Shown: positions 47,497-57,607, numbered from the stretch's first letter. The stretch is DNA of 64,000 nt from Gp6-AA40 sp035496255 (GCA_035496255.1 DATJEU010000042.1:62001-126000); one strand, 5' to 3'. The notes: generated by a model from the sequence alone, not told the origin. A program made the numbers and translations.

Positions 47497-48453
47497 CTAT
47501 CCCCGCGGAAAATAGAGAATCATCGCCACGCTCAGCGTCCACAGGGCGACGCACATGAGGAGCGGACGGTCGGTCACCAGCATCGCGGCGGGACTACCGC
47601 CGCCGAGCTTCTGGTGCACCAGATAGAGATATCGGAAGATGCCGTAGAGGACAAATGGGATCGTCAGGCCGAGCCGGTCCGTGCCGAAACGCTCGGCCGT
47701 TTCCGGACTCGTCGCATACAGACTGTAGGCGATCAGCGTCGAGGCAGTCACGACCGCAATCATCTGATCGAGAAGATACGGCGAATATTCCTCCAGGATC
47801 CGTCGATGCCCGGTCGCGGCTTCGCCGAGCAGCGTCAGCTCGTGCCGCCGTTTGCTCAACGCCAGAAACAACGCGAGCAGGGTCGTGCAGACCAGCAGCC
47901 ATTGACTGATCGGCACGGACACGGCGACCGCTCCCGCCATCGCGCGCAGGACGAACCCGCCGGCGATCACGAGCACGTCCACGATGACGACGTGTTTGAG
48001 CGCCGCCGAATAGAGAAAGAGCAGCACGAGGTAGGCACCGGCGACCAGCGCGGAGGTTCGCCCAAGCGCAAAGGCCCCTGCCATCGCCGCCGCTGCGATG
48101 ACGACTCCGGCGAGACCCGCGACACGCGGCAAGAGTTGTCCCGACGCAATCGGCCGGCCGCTCTTCAACGGATGCCGTCGATCGGCCTCGCGGTCCGCGA
48201 GATCGTTGAACACGTACACGGCGCTCGACAGGGCACAGAACACCGCGAACATGGCGACGGCATTCCAGACGGCGGCGGCATCGAGAAGTCTGCCGCCGAA
48301 GAGTACGCCCGCGAAAATCAGAAGGTTCTTGGTCCACTGCTCGGGCCGCAGCGTCAGCAGCAGGAGGATCAACGTGGATCGCCGCGGCCCCGCGGCGGGG
48401 GAGGAGGCGGGGGGCGGCAGCGTGGCGGTGGACGGAACGGGGCCCGCCGTCAC
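47497..48453 (-). CDS. UbiA-family decaprenyl-phosphate phosphoribosyltransferase-like protein
   Basis: A 318-residue integral membrane enzyme with about nine helices. It carries RPEQWTKNLLIFAGVLF, the first Asp-rich motif NDLADREADRRHP with LKSGRPIASG, and the SKRRHEL loop. This combination matches the phosphoribosyltransferases that place ribose-5-phosphate on polyprenyl phosphate (first step of decaprenyl-phospho-arabinose/ribose sugar donors), rather than quinone-type UbiA enzymes. The GTG start at 48453 follows the STAS gene by 13 bp. If the assignment holds, it supplies a lipid-linked pentose to the glycosyltransferases next door, but the epimerase partners are not in the window. Confidence 0.82.
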   Translation of the reverse strand: MTAGPVPSTATLPPPASSPAAGPRRSTLILLLLTLRPEQWTKNLLIFAGVLFGGRLLDAAAVWNAVAMFAVFCALSSAVYVFNDLADREADRRHPLKSGRPIASGQLLPRVAGLAGVVIAAAAMAGAFALGRTSALVAGAYLVLLFLYSAALKHVVIVDVLVIAGGFVLRAMAGAVAVSVPISQWLLVCTTLLALFLALSKRRHELTLLGEAATGHRRILEEYSPYLLDQMIAVVTASTLIAYSLYATSPETAERFGTDRLGLTIPFVLYGIFRYLYLVHQKLGGGSPAAMLVTDRPLLMCVALWTLSVAMILYFPRG

Positions 48454-48466
48454 AGCGCGACCCGCG

Positions 48467-48823
48467 TCAGACGTTGGCTGACGACGTGAAGCTGCGCACC
48501 GCGTCGGCTTCGTTGTCGTATGTTTCGAAGACCGTGAGGAGCTTGGTGATCGAGAGCAAATCGGTGATGCGCTTGGTCAGTCCGAGCAGCTTCAGGTTGC
48601 CGCCCTGGCGGCTCACGGTGGTATAGGTCCGGACGATTTCGCCGAGGCCGGCGCTGTCGATGTAGGGGACATCGGCCAGATTCAGGATGAGCTTTTTGCG
48701 GCCCTGGTGAATAAGGCTGTTGATCTTGTCCTTCAGCACCTCGTCGCCTTCGCCCAGCGTCATTTTGCCGTGAAGGTCGAGCAGCGTGACGTCCCCTGCG
48801 GATCGTTCCTCGATCTGCATCAT
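48467..48823 (-). CDS. STAS-domain anti-sigma factor antagonist
   Basis: A 118-residue single STAS domain. The phosphorylatable serine lies in YIDSAGLGEIVRTYT, the characteristic D-S-x-G-L block. The N-terminal strand DVTLLDLHGKMTLGE and the closing ITDLLSITKLLTVFETYDN helix are also typical. Such proteins are controlled by an anti-sigma kinase and a phosphatase; neither is encoded nearby. ATG 48823 is followed by a second ATG codon, either of which could be used. It lies 13 bp upstream of the UbiA-type gene, so the switch may tune glycan synthesis, which is inferred. Confidence 0.92.
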   Translation of the reverse strand: MMQIEERSAGDVTLLDLHGKMTLGEGDEVLKDKINSLIHQGRKKLILNLADVPYIDSAGLGEIVRTYTTVSRQGGNLKLLGLTKRITDLLSITKLLTVFETYDNEADAVRSFTSSANV

Positions 48824-48991
48824 GTCCTCGTGTGGAATGCCCTCTGAAAAGCCGGAATTCTAGCATACGGCGCACAGAGCGGGCCGATCCGGGCGCGCTG
48901 AACGCGCATCGGAACGGCCTGGCTCGTGATCGTACCTGCGTCGGAATGACGCCTCAATGGAGGGCGTACTGGGAGTCGAGGAAGACCGTGA

Positions 48992-49300
48992 TTAGACGCC
49001 GCCTGCGCCGGCGAACTTCCGTTGCTGGAAGCACTCCTTGCAGAACACCGGACGACCCTGTGTCGGACGGAACGGCACGGTGGTCTCCTTGCCGCACGCC
49101 GAACACGTGGCCTGCGTTTCAACCCGGTTCGACACGGTGGGTCCCGCGCTTACCCGGTTGGCCCGTTTCGCCTTGCACGCCTTGCAGCGCTTCGGCTCGT
49201 TCTTGAACTGCTTGTCGGCGAAAAAGAGCTGTTCACCCGCGGTCCAGATGAATTCGGACCCGCAGTCCACGCATGTCAACGCCTTGTCCTGGAACTCCAT
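48992..49300 (-). CDS. Double zinc-ribbon protein
   Basis: A 102-residue protein with two four-cysteine zinc-binding units: C10/C13 with C39/C42, and C66/C69 with C87/C90. The first half (LTCVDCGSEFIWTAGEQLFFADK) matches the probable-zinc-ribbon family that occurs widely in bacteria, and the second resembles a short CxxC-type finger. Many relatives are found near ribosomal or translation genes; here it lies 149 bp after rpsU on the same strand. Function is unknown. A 13-bp tandem duplication lies just upstream of the start, doubling a GGGTGG ribosome-binding sequence. Confidence 0.8.
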   Translation of the reverse strand: MEFQDKALTCVDCGSEFIWTAGEQLFFADKQFKNEPKRCKACKAKRANRVSAGPTVSNRVETQATCSACGKETTVPFRPTQGRPVFCKECFQQRKFAGAGGV

Positions 49301-49306
49301 CGGTCG

Positions 49307-49332
49307 CCACCCTGCTGATCCACCCTGCTGAT
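49307..49332 (-). repeat. Tandem 13-bp duplication of a ribosome-binding sequence
   Basis: Two exact adjacent copies of a 13-base unit (49307-49319 and 49320-49332). On the minus strand each contains AGGGTGG, which can serve as a ribosome-binding site; the nearer copy is 8-10 bases from the start codon of the zinc-ribbon gene. Confidence 0.65.
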
Positions 49333-49405
49333 CTGATGCCTCAGCCCGTTGTTCCTAGGCCGTCGTTCCCCAATGAGTCGTGTCGTTCCCAGGGTCCCTT
49401 ACTTG

Positions 49406-49428
49406 GCCTCCGGCTCTCCGCCGGAGGC
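49406..49428. terminator. Hairpin downstream of rpsU
   Basis: Perfect 9-bp stem GCCTCCGGC/GCCGGAGGC (49406-49414 with 49420-49428) and a five-base loop, 22 bp beyond the rpsU stop on the minus strand. It lacks a strong U-run, so it is probably a partial terminator or processing signal. Confidence 0.5.
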
Positions 49429-49449
49429 TTGCTCCAGTGTTCGCTGGCG

Positions 49450-49647
49450 CTACTCCGACTCGCGCCGGAGCTTCTTGCGATTACGCTTCCGCGCCAATGC
49501 CTGTTTCGCACGGCGCTTGTCGCCCGGTTTCAGATAGAAAGAGTGCTTCTTGATGTCCTTGATGATGTCTTCCTGCTGAACCTTGCGCTTGAAGCGGCGG
49601 AGGGCGCTCTCGATGGACTCGCCTTCCTGAATCTTGACTTCAGCCAC
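49450..49647 (-). CDS. rpsU: 30S ribosomal protein bS21
   Basis: A 65-residue basic protein of the small ribosomal subunit, near the platform at the anti-Shine-Dalgarno region. The sequence is a clear bS21: VKIQEGESIESALRRFKRKV, EDIIKDIKKHSFYLKPGDKRR, and an Arg/Lys-rich helix to the end. The length is normal. A consensus-like promoter (49770-49798) lies 120-150 bp upstream, so the gene has its own transcript with a moderately long leader. It precedes the zinc-ribbon gene on the same strand. Confidence 0.97.
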   Translation of the reverse strand: MAEVKIQEGESIESALRRFKRKVQQEDIIKDIKKHSFYLKPGDKRRAKQALARKRNRKKLRRESE

Positions 49648-49769
49648 GCCTGTAACACCCCCTCACCAGCCTGGTGGCTCCTGTATCTGCCGGACCGGCT
49701 CGATGCCGGATCCCCTACGTACACGCTCGAAAAGTGGCGAATATGCTAGGCTATCACAGGCAGGCGCGG

Positions 49770-49798
49770 ATTCTAGGCGCAACCCAGCGCCACGTCAA
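49770..49798 (-). promoter_or_regulatory. Sigma-70-type promoter for rpsU
   Basis: On the minus strand, -35 TTGACG (49793-49798) and -10 TAGAAT (49770-49775) with an exact 17-bp spacer. The predicted transcript starts about 115 bases upstream of the rpsU ATG. The purD gene starts 69 bp to the right in the opposite direction. Confidence 0.7.
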
Positions 49799-49866
49799 CG
49801 AAATAACACCCCCGCTGGCGGCCGGAACCCGGTCGGTTGCACACAAACTGCGCTCACACTCCTTCC

Positions 49867-51147
49867 ATGAAGATTCTGGTCATCGGCGGCGGCGCGCGTG
49901 AGCACGCGATGGCGTCGAAGCTTGTCCGCGAGAAGGACGTCGAAGAAGTCCTGTGCGCGCCCGGCAATCCCGGGATTGCGGCAGTCGCGCGGTGCCTTCC
50001 CGCCGATGTCGCTAATCCGTCAGAGTTGCTTGCGATTGCCAGCCGCGAGCAGGTGGATCTGACGGTGGTTGGCCCTGAAGTCCCCCTCAGTCTGGGCGTC
50101 GTCGATCTGTTCTTGTCGAAGCATCTGGCGATCGTCGGTCCCACGAAGGCGGCAGCGGCGCTCGAATCGAGCAAGTCGTTCGCCAAGGACTTCATGGCCC
50201 GCCATGGCGTGCCGACGGCGAAATACGTGGTCTGCGATTCCGCCGACGCGGCGCTGGCCGCAATCGGCAAGGGCGAGTTCGGATACCCGGTGGTGCTGAA
50301 AGCCGACGGGCTCGCCGCCGGCAAGGGCGTGGTCATCGCCGAAGACCGTGCCACCGCGGAAGCGGCCGTGCGCGAGGCGATGGTCGATCGCCGCTTCGGC
50401 GATGCGGGGAACCGGGTGGTCATCGAGGAGTTCCTCGCCGGCGAGGAGGCGTCGTATTTCGTCCTGGCGGACGGTACCCGCGTCGTCTCGCTTTCGTCCG
50501 CCCAGGATCACAAGCGGATCTTCGACAACGATCAGGGTCCCAACACCGGCGGCATGGGTGCGTTTTCGCCGAGCCCCGTGATCACGCCGGCGATGGAGCA
50601 GCGCGTGCTCGACGAGATCGTCAGGCCCGTGCTCACCGGTATGAAGGCCGAGGGCGCCCCGTTCCGAGGGTTCCTCTATGTTGGCCTGATGATCACGCCC
50701 TCGGGTCCCAAAGTCATCGAGTTCAACGTGCGCTTCGGCGATCCCGAGGCGCAGGTCGTATTGCCGATGCTCGACGAAGACCTTTCGTGGCTGCTTGGCG
50801 CTGCCGCCACGGGGGTGTTACCACAGCGGGCGGCAAAATTCCGGGATCGGCCACATGTCGGTGTTGTCATCGCCTCGGCGGGATATCCGGAATCATCCGA
50901 CAACGGGCGGCGGATCACCGGGCTCGACGCTGCTGCGGCGGTCCCGAACGCCATGGTGTTTCATGCCGGGACGGCGAAGCGCGACGGCCAGATCGTCAGC
51001 AACGGCGGGCGCGTGTTGACGGTGGTCGGCAGCGGACCCACGCATCGCGAGGCGATCGAGGTGGCGTATGCCGCCGCTTCGCACATCCGGTTCGACGGCA
51101 TGCAGTATCGGCGCGATATCGGTCAAAAGGCGCTGGCGCGCTCGTGA
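49867..51147 (+). CDS. purD: Phosphoribosylamine-glycine ligase
   Basis: ATP-grasp ligase for the second step of purine synthesis. The 426-residue sequence starts KILVIGGGAREHA, the standard PurD opening, so ATG 49867 is taken over an earlier ATG. Further landmarks are LTVVGPEVPLSLGVVD, VLKADGLAAGKGV (ATP lid), LAGEEASYFVLADG, GPNTGGMGAFSP and the FRGFLYVGLMITPSGPKVIEFNVRFGDPEAQ block. Its stop overlaps the mtaB start by 4 bp (GTGA), so the two genes are translationally coupled. It is separate from the main purine cluster, which begins at 56058. Confidence 0.97.
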   Translation: MKILVIGGGAREHAMASKLVREKDVEEVLCAPGNPGIAAVARCLPADVANPSELLAIASREQVDLTVVGPEVPLSLGVVDLFLSKHLAIVGPTKAAAALESSKSFAKDFMARHGVPTAKYVVCDSADAALAAIGKGEFGYPVVLKADGLAAGKGVVIAEDRATAEAAVREAMVDRRFGDAGNRVVIEEFLAGEEASYFVLADGTRVVSLSSAQDHKRIFDNDQGPNTGGMGAFSPSPVITPAMEQRVLDEIVRPVLTGMKAEGAPFRGFLYVGLMITPSGPKVIEFNVRFGDPEAQVVLPMLDEDLSWLLGAAATGVLPQRAAKFRDRPHVGVVIASAGYPESSDNGRRITGLDAAAAVPNAMVFHAGTAKRDGQIVSNGGRVLTVVGSGPTHREAIEVAYAAASHIRFDGMQYRRDIGQKALARS

Positions 51148-52415
51148 AATATTCGGTCGTCACCTTCGGCTGCCGCGTCAATCAGGCCGATTCGCTCGCG
51201 ATCGAAGGTGACCTGCGTGCACGCGGCGCGACGAACGCTTCGCCGGAAGACGCGGATCTGCTGATCGTCAACACGTGCTCCGTCACGTGTACCGCCGATC
51301 AAGGCGCCCGCCAGACGATCCGGCGGATCGTTCGCTCGAATCCCGGCATCAAGGTGGTGGTGACCGGTTGCTACGCGACGCGGCGGCCGGACGAACTGCG
51401 CGCGCTGCCAAACGTCGCGCACGTGGTGCGCAACGACCGCAAGGACACCATCATCGGCGATCTGTTCGATGCGGACTCGCGGTTCGGGCCGGGTGACGGG
51501 CCGTGCGGCGCCTCGCTCGAGCCCGGCGTCGGCGGCCGCACGGCGTTCACGCTGCGAGTCCAGACCGGCTGCGACGAGCAGTGCAGCTACTGCATCATCC
51601 CGAAAACGCGCGGCGCTGGCCGATCCCGCGCCCTCGATGACGTGCTCGGGGATCTCGAGCACGCGGTCGCATCGGGCTACAAGGAAATCGTCCTGACCGG
51701 CGTGCATCTCGGGTCGTACGGTCGCGACCTTGCCGCGGCCCGGCTGAAGCCGGGCGCTACGCAAACCGCCGCCCGGCCCGGCTTCAGCCGGGGAGAGACG
51801 TCGCTCGAGGTCCTGATCCGCCGTCTGTCCGCCTGGCCCGCAGACGTGCTGTTTCGAATCAGCTCTCTCGAGCCGATGGATTGCACGCCGGCGATCGTGG
51901 AGCTGATCGCCGGCTCTCCGCGACTCGCCCCTCACTTTCATCTGCCCCTGCAACACGGATCCGACGACATGCTCGCCTTGATGCGGCGCCCGTACACCGC
52001 GCGCTTCTATCGCGCGCTCGTCGAACGCATCGCCACGCACATGCCGCACGCATCGATCGGCACCGACGTCATCGCCGGCTTCCCGGGCGAACAGAACGCG
52101 CACTTCGAAGAGACGCGGTCCCTGCTCGCCGACCTTCCGCTCTCGCATGTTCATGTCTTTCCGTATTCCGATCGTCCGGGCACGGAGGCGTCCAGGATGA
52201 CGCGCAAGGTCGACGGTGTGACGATTCGTGCCCGTGGCGGCGAACTGCGCTCCATCGGCGCGACGCTGTCGCGGCGATTCCGGGCCGCGCAGTCCGGCAC
52301 CACGCGTCGGGCGCTGACCGTTGACGACGGCTGGTCGGCGGTGACCGACAACTACATCAAGGTAGGACTCGATGCGCACCACGCGCGCAACGAATGGATT
52401 ACGGTGGCCCTGTAA
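51144..52415 (+). CDS. mtaB: tRNA t6A37 methylthiotransferase (MtaB type), with an in-frame REP insertion
   Basis: Radical-SAM enzyme that adds a methylthio group to t6A37 of tRNAs. The GTG start at 51144 gives KYSVVTFGCRVNQADS, the MTTase N-terminal iron-sulfur domain, continuing NTCSVTCTADQGARQ. The radical SAM cluster is C143-x3-C147-x2-C150 (CDEQCSYC). The C-terminal half has ISSLEPMDCTP, FHLPLQHGSDDML and a TRAM-like ending. After the conserved GVHLGSYGRDL there is a foreign-looking run (about residues 199-217) encoded by two REP-like hairpins at 51738-51792, before the family resumes at SLEVLIRRL. The frame is preserved, so the protein may still function. It is 423 residues with the insertion. 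Confidence 0.9.
   Translation: MKYSVVTFGCRVNQADSLAIEGDLRARGATNASPEDADLLIVNTCSVTCTADQGARQTIRRIVRSNPGIKVVVTGCYATRRPDELRALPNVAHVVRNDRKDTIIGDLFDADSRFGPGDGPCGASLEPGVGGRTAFTLRVQTGCDEQCSYCIIPKTRGAGRSRALDDVLGDLEHAVASGYKEIVLTGVHLGSYGRDLAAARLKPGATQTAARPGFSRGETSLEVLIRRLSAWPADVLFRISSLEPMDCTPAIVELIAGSPRLAPHFHLPLQHGSDDMLALMRRPYTARFYRALVERIATHMPHASIGTDVIAGFPGEQNAHFEETRSLLADLPLSHVHVFPYSDRPGTEASRMTRKVDGVTIRARGGELRSIGATLSRRFRAAQSGTTRRALTVDDGWSAVTDNYIKVGLDAHHARNEWITVAL
51738..51792. repeat. Paired REP-like hairpins translated within mtaB
   Basis: GCCCGGCTGAAGCCGGGC (51738-51755) and CCCGGCTTCAGCCGGG (51777-51792) are two perfect hairpins in opposite orientation, separated by about 20 bases that include GCTACG. 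Read in reverse the first becomes CGTAGCGCCCGG, which links it to the CCGTAGCCCGG words at 12132, 20215 and 27742. Together they resemble a small mosaic of repetitive extragenic palindromes, here inside a coding region and in frame. Confidence 0.8.
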
Positions 52416-53586
52416 CAAGGGCCTGCGCGTCCGGCAGTAGTCCGGCGAAGGCGTCATCGATTTCATCGGGCGTGGCATTGGCGAGTGCGGCGGGGTCGGC
52501 CAGAAGACGAGTCGACAGATCCGCCGGCCGTACCCATCGCACGTTTCGCTCACGGTAGACCGGCCACAGCACGATCGGGAACAGCAGCAGTACCGCAAGC
52601 GTTCGGTGCAGCCGGATCGCGCGGCTCCGTTCGAGCGCGTCGACGATGGCCCCGCACGCCAGCGCCGGTCCGATCGACGGTGCCAGCGCGTACAGATCCG
52701 ACCGCACCGGAAGGAACAAGGTGATCGCGAAGCTGCTGATCGTCCAGGCGCCGGCGAAGACGAATATGCGCCGATGGTCGACGGTGAATCGCGGCCTCTC
52801 CCGGGACGCGATCGTCACGAACAGCGCAAGTGCGGCGGCAAACGACGTCGAACGATCGAGATACTCGAACGCGTTGCGAAGCATCTCCGACGGCACAAGC
52901 GTGAACCGGTAATACCAGGGCGCGCTGCCCGGCCAAAATGCTCCGCTGTTGACGCGGAGGACCAGATACACGACGAGCGCCAGCCACACCGGCCAACTGC
53001 CGCGCAGCACGTTCCCGTGATGATCGCTCTTCGTGTGTGCGGACGATGCCCAGATCATGAAGAACGGCAGCACGACCGCTTCTTCCTTCGACAGCATGGC
53101 CAGGACGCAGAACGTGGCCGTCAACCACCAGCGTCGCCTCATGGCGGCGAGGACCGCCAGCAATGAGAACAGCGTCAACAGCAGCGCGGTTCGCCCGCTG
53201 ATCCAGAGGAGCGCCATGTTGACGGCGTGGAAGTTGAAGCACCATGCAGCCGCCGTCACCGTGGCTGCCAGCGGCCCCAGGCCAAGCGCCGCGCTCAATC
53301 GAGCGACCAGCCACGCACATGCGGCCAGCAGAAGCAGATTCGTCAGCGCGTACGGAAACGCGTGAAGACCGAAGAAGGCGTAGTTGACGCTGAAGGACGC
53401 GAGCACGACGGGACGATAGAAGCCCACGTCTCTGAACAGCAGACCGGTCAGATCATCGCGTGACGCAATGACGCCCACGCGAATCCAGTGAAAGTCGTCG
53501 CGAACGAAGCCGTGGCCGATGTCCGGCAGATAGATCGCGCAAAACGCCGCCGCGAGAACCGCCACCGCGAGGTGCCGCGAGATCAA
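52399..53586 (-). CDS. Polytopic membrane protein, GT39/PMT-like
   Basis: An integral membrane protein with about ten to eleven helices. The opening YLPDIGHGFVRDDFHW has the Asp-Asp loop after the first helix that is typical of dolichyl-phosphate-mannosyltransferase-like GT-C proteins, and WISGRTALLLTLFSL and AMLSKEEAVVLP follow as in that group. A lipid-linked sugar donor is likely, but the acceptor is unknown. The start is uncertain: a TTG at 53586 overlaps the rlmN stop (TTGA) and is taken here; an ATG at 53655 would overlap rlmN by 73 bp, and a GTG at 53565 is also possible. It is convergent with mtaB, overlapping by 17 bp at the 3' end. Confidence 0.7.
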   Translation of the reverse strand: MISRHLAVAVLAAAFCAIYLPDIGHGFVRDDFHWIRVGVIASRDDLTGLLFRDVGFYRPVVLASFSVNYAFFGLHAFPYALTNLLLLAACAWLVARLSAALGLGPLAATVTAAAWCFNFHAVNMALLWISGRTALLLTLFSLLAVLAAMRRRWWLTATFCVLAMLSKEEAVVLPFFMIWASSAHTKSDHHGNVLRGSWPVWLALVVYLVLRVNSGAFWPGSAPWYYRFTLVPSEMLRNAFEYLDRSTSFAAALALFVTIASRERPRFTVDHRRIFVFAGAWTISSFAITLFLPVRSDLYALAPSIGPALACGAIVDALERSRAIRLHRTLAVLLLFPIVLWPVYRERNVRWVRPADLSTRLLADPAALANATPDEIDDAFAGLLPDAQALVTGPP

Positions 53587-54659
53587 CGCAGCAGCAACGC
53601 CATCTGCTGCGCCGCAGTCTTCTTCGTGCCGCCTTCGACGATCAATTGCCCGCACGCGGCGCGAATATCACGGCCGCGGCTCTTGCGCACTGACACCGTC
53701 AGGTGCCGATCCGCGAGGATCTGCGCGAAGCGATCGACGCGTTCGTCGGAGGGCCGCTCGAATGGAATGCCGGGAGCAGGGTTCAGTGGGATCAGGTTGA
53801 CCTTTGACCGAATGCCCGACAGGAGCTGCACCAGTCGACGGGCGTCATCGGGCGTGTCGTTGACACCGGCAAGCAGGACGTACTCGAACGTGATGCGGCT
53901 GCGCTTCTTCAGCGGGAACCGGCGGCAGGTGTCGATGATTTCCGCCAGCGGGTACTTCCGGTTCGGTGGCACCAGTTGCGTGCGCTGCTCCTCTGTCGTC
54001 GCGTGCAACGAGATCGCGAGGTTTGGCATGAACGGTTCCTGTGCGAGCCGTTCCAGCGCGGGGACGATGCCAACCGTCGACAGCGTAATCCGGCGCGGCG
54101 ATATGGCGAGCCCATGCTCGCTGTTGAGGATCCGCAGCGCCGTCATGGTGTTCTCGTAGTTGTGCAGCGGCTCGCCCATACCCATCAGCACGATATTGAA
54201 CGGCACGTCCAGCATCCCGGTCGCGCCCGCGAGTACCCGCACCTGCCCGGCGATCTCTCCCGCGGTCAGATTGCGCACCAGACCCATCTTGCCGGTGAGG
54301 CAGAAGCCGCACGACATCGCGCATCCGACTTGAGTCGAAATGCAGAACGTCATCGACGGCGTGTCTGGTATGAACACCGATTCGATCCGCCGATCATCCG
54401 CCAGCTGCAGCACCAGTTTTCGAGTGCCGTCGACGGACGACTCGTCCTTCACCACCTGCGGCGTGGCGATAGCGAACTCTTCGGTGAGGCGCGCGCGCAA
54501 CGACTTCGACAGATCCGTCATCAGGTCGAAATCGCTGACGCCGCGTTTGAAGATCCAGCGGTAGAGCTGGCGCGCGTGATAGCGCTGGATCCCGCGCGCC
54601 GCGAGCGCGTCTTCGAGCTGGGTCAGCTCGAGTGCCGCCGGATCAGGTCGAGGGGTCAT
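53583..54659 (-). CDS. rlmN: 23S rRNA and tRNA adenine C2-methyltransferase
   Basis: Radical-SAM enzyme methylating A2503 of 23S rRNA and A37 of some tRNAs. The CxxxCxxC cluster is CAMSCGFC, preceded by FCISTQVG. Also present are MGMGEPLHNYENT, ISLHATTEEQR and the C-terminal AACGQL holding the second catalytic cysteine. ATG 54659 is taken; two further in-frame ATGs lie upstream (54674 and 54707) with no clear ribosome site. The gene is divergent from the M16 peptidase, with 127 bp between starts, a region that contains the small hairpin CCTGTT/AACAGG at 54746-54761. Confidence 0.95.
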   Translation of the reverse strand: MTPRPDPAALELTQLEDALAARGIQRYHARQLYRWIFKRGVSDFDLMTDLSKSLRARLTEEFAIATPQVVKDESSVDGTRKLVLQLADDRRIESVFIPDTPSMTFCISTQVGCAMSCGFCLTGKMGLVRNLTAGEIAGQVRVLAGATGMLDVPFNIVLMGMGEPLHNYENTMTALRILNSEHGLAISPRRITLSTVGIVPALERLAQEPFMPNLAISLHATTEEQRTQLVPPNRKYPLAEIIDTCRRFPLKKRSRITFEYVLLAGVNDTPDDARRLVQLLSGIRSKVNLIPLNPAPGIPFERPSDERVDRFAQILADRHLTVSVRKSRGRDIRAACGQLIVEGGTKKTAAQQMALLLR

Positions 54660-54786
54660 GGCTATGTCTCGCATTTTGTGTGAGATGCGAGCACTCGATT
54701 CTAGCAAGGGGCATTCATGATATGATGCGCACGTTCTTCTAATTGCCTGTTTATCAACAGGTTAGCCCGCTTCGCCCCGGTTTCCT

Positions 54787-56057
54787 GTGACTCAGTCTGC
54801 CATCGTCCGCGACGTCCTTCCGAATGGGCTCCGCCTTCTCACGGAGCGGATGCCGCACGTGCGTTCCGTGAGCATCGGCGTGTGGCTCGCCCGCGGTTCC
54901 CGCCACGAACCGCAGGAGCGCAGCGGCATCGCCCATTTCGTCGAGCACATGCTGTTCAAGGGAACGGCCACCCGCAGCGCCGAGGACATCGCGCAGACGA
55001 TCGATTCGATCGGCGGGCAGATGGACGCGTTCACGGCCAAAGAGTACGCGAGCTATTACATCAAGGTGCTCGACGAGCACCTGCCCCTGGCGGTCGATGT
55101 GCTCTCGGACATCGTCATGCACCCGGCGTTCACGCCGGACGATATCGAGCGCGAGAAGAAGGTGGTGCTCGAAGAGATCAAGATGGTGGAAGACACGCCG
55201 GATGATCTCGTCCACGAGCTGTTCACCGAAAACTTCTGGGAAAATCACCCGCTCGGCCGCCCGATTCTGGGCACGCGCGAGACGGTCGAGGCGCTGAGTC
55301 AGGACGTTCTCCGGAAGTACTTCGTCACCTCGTACACCGCGCCCAACCTGATCATCGCGGCGGTCGGCAACATCACGCACGAGCAGGTGCGCGATCTGGC
55401 GATGCGCGCATTCGAAGGGCTGCCAACGACGACGGAGCCGATTGCAGAAGCGCCGCCGCAGGTCTTTCCGCGCATCATCATCCGCAACAAGGAGCTGGAG
55501 CAGAGTCATCTCTGTCTCGGCGCGGCGAGCTACCGCCAGGATCATGCGGATCGTTATTCGAGCTACGTGATGAACACCGTGCTCGGCGGCTCGATGAGCT
55601 CACGCCTGTTCCAGAACGTCCGCGAGAAGCGTGGCCTGGCGTATGCCGTCTTCAGCGGTCTCAGCGCGTATCGCGACGCCGGGTCGATGACGATTTATGC
55701 CGGCTGCGCGAACAATGCCGTCACCGAGGTGATCGACGTCGTCATCGCCGAGTTGCGGCGGATGAAGGACGAGGCGATGCCGGAGTCGGAACTGCGGCGC
55801 GCGAAGGATCATCTGAAGGGCAGCCTGATGCTGAACCTCGAGTCGACCTCCTCGCGGATGTCTCACCTCGCGCGCCAGGAAATCTACTTCGACCGGCAAT
55901 TCGGTCTCGACGAGACGCTGGAAGGCGTCGAACGCGTCACCGCCAATGACATTCAGCGGGTGGCGCGCGATCTGTTCGCGGACGGGGCGCTGGGCGCAAC
56001 CGTGCTCGGCGCCGTCGGTGGCCTCGATCTGCCAAAGGAACGACTGTCGCTCGGCTG

Positions 56058-56058
<1 letters not shown>
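54787..56058 (+). CDS. M16 family zinc metallopeptidase
   Basis: A 423-residue pitrilysin-class protease, probably in the cytosol because no signal peptide is seen. The inverted zinc motif is H50-F-V-E53-H54 (AHFVEHMLFKGT), with the downstream EEIKMVEDTPDD supplying the third ligand Glu. The later ANNAVTE-type and R-x-x-Y-like segments complete the inactive half-domain. M16 proteins of this size work as homo- or heterodimers on short peptides. Its stop overlaps the purB start (TGATG), so it is the first gene of the purine operon, a linkage not predicted by its function. Confidence 0.95.
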
Positions 56059-57361
<1,303 letters not shown>

Positions 57362-57362
<1 letters not shown>

Positions 57363-57607
57363 TGCGCGCGCGCGTCTTCGTCACTCTCAAGCCGTCGGTC
57401 TTCGATCCGCAGGGCACGACCGTCGCCGAGGCACTCCACACGCTCGGCTACAGCTCCGTGAAGAACGTGAGGCAGGGCAAGTACTTCGAGCTCGACATCG
57501 ACGCAGGGTCGGCGGACGAAGCGAAGCGGCTCGCCGGTGAGGCCGCAGGCAAGCTGCTCGCGAACCCGGTGATCGAGAGCTACCGGATCGAGGTCGACAG
57601 CCAATGA
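57362..57607 (+). CDS. purS: Phosphoribosylformylglycinamidine synthase subunit PurS
   Basis: The small 81-residue subunit that joins PurQ and PurL in the FGAM synthase complex. The sequence matches PurS: RARVFVTLKPSVFDPQG, the A-L-H-T-L-G-Y block and VRQGKYFELDID, ending at a lone C-terminal strand. The start shares its ATG with the purB stop (TGATG), and its own stop overlaps the purQ start. Presence of separate purS, purQ and purL indicates the three-subunit enzyme rather than the large one. Confidence 0.96.
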
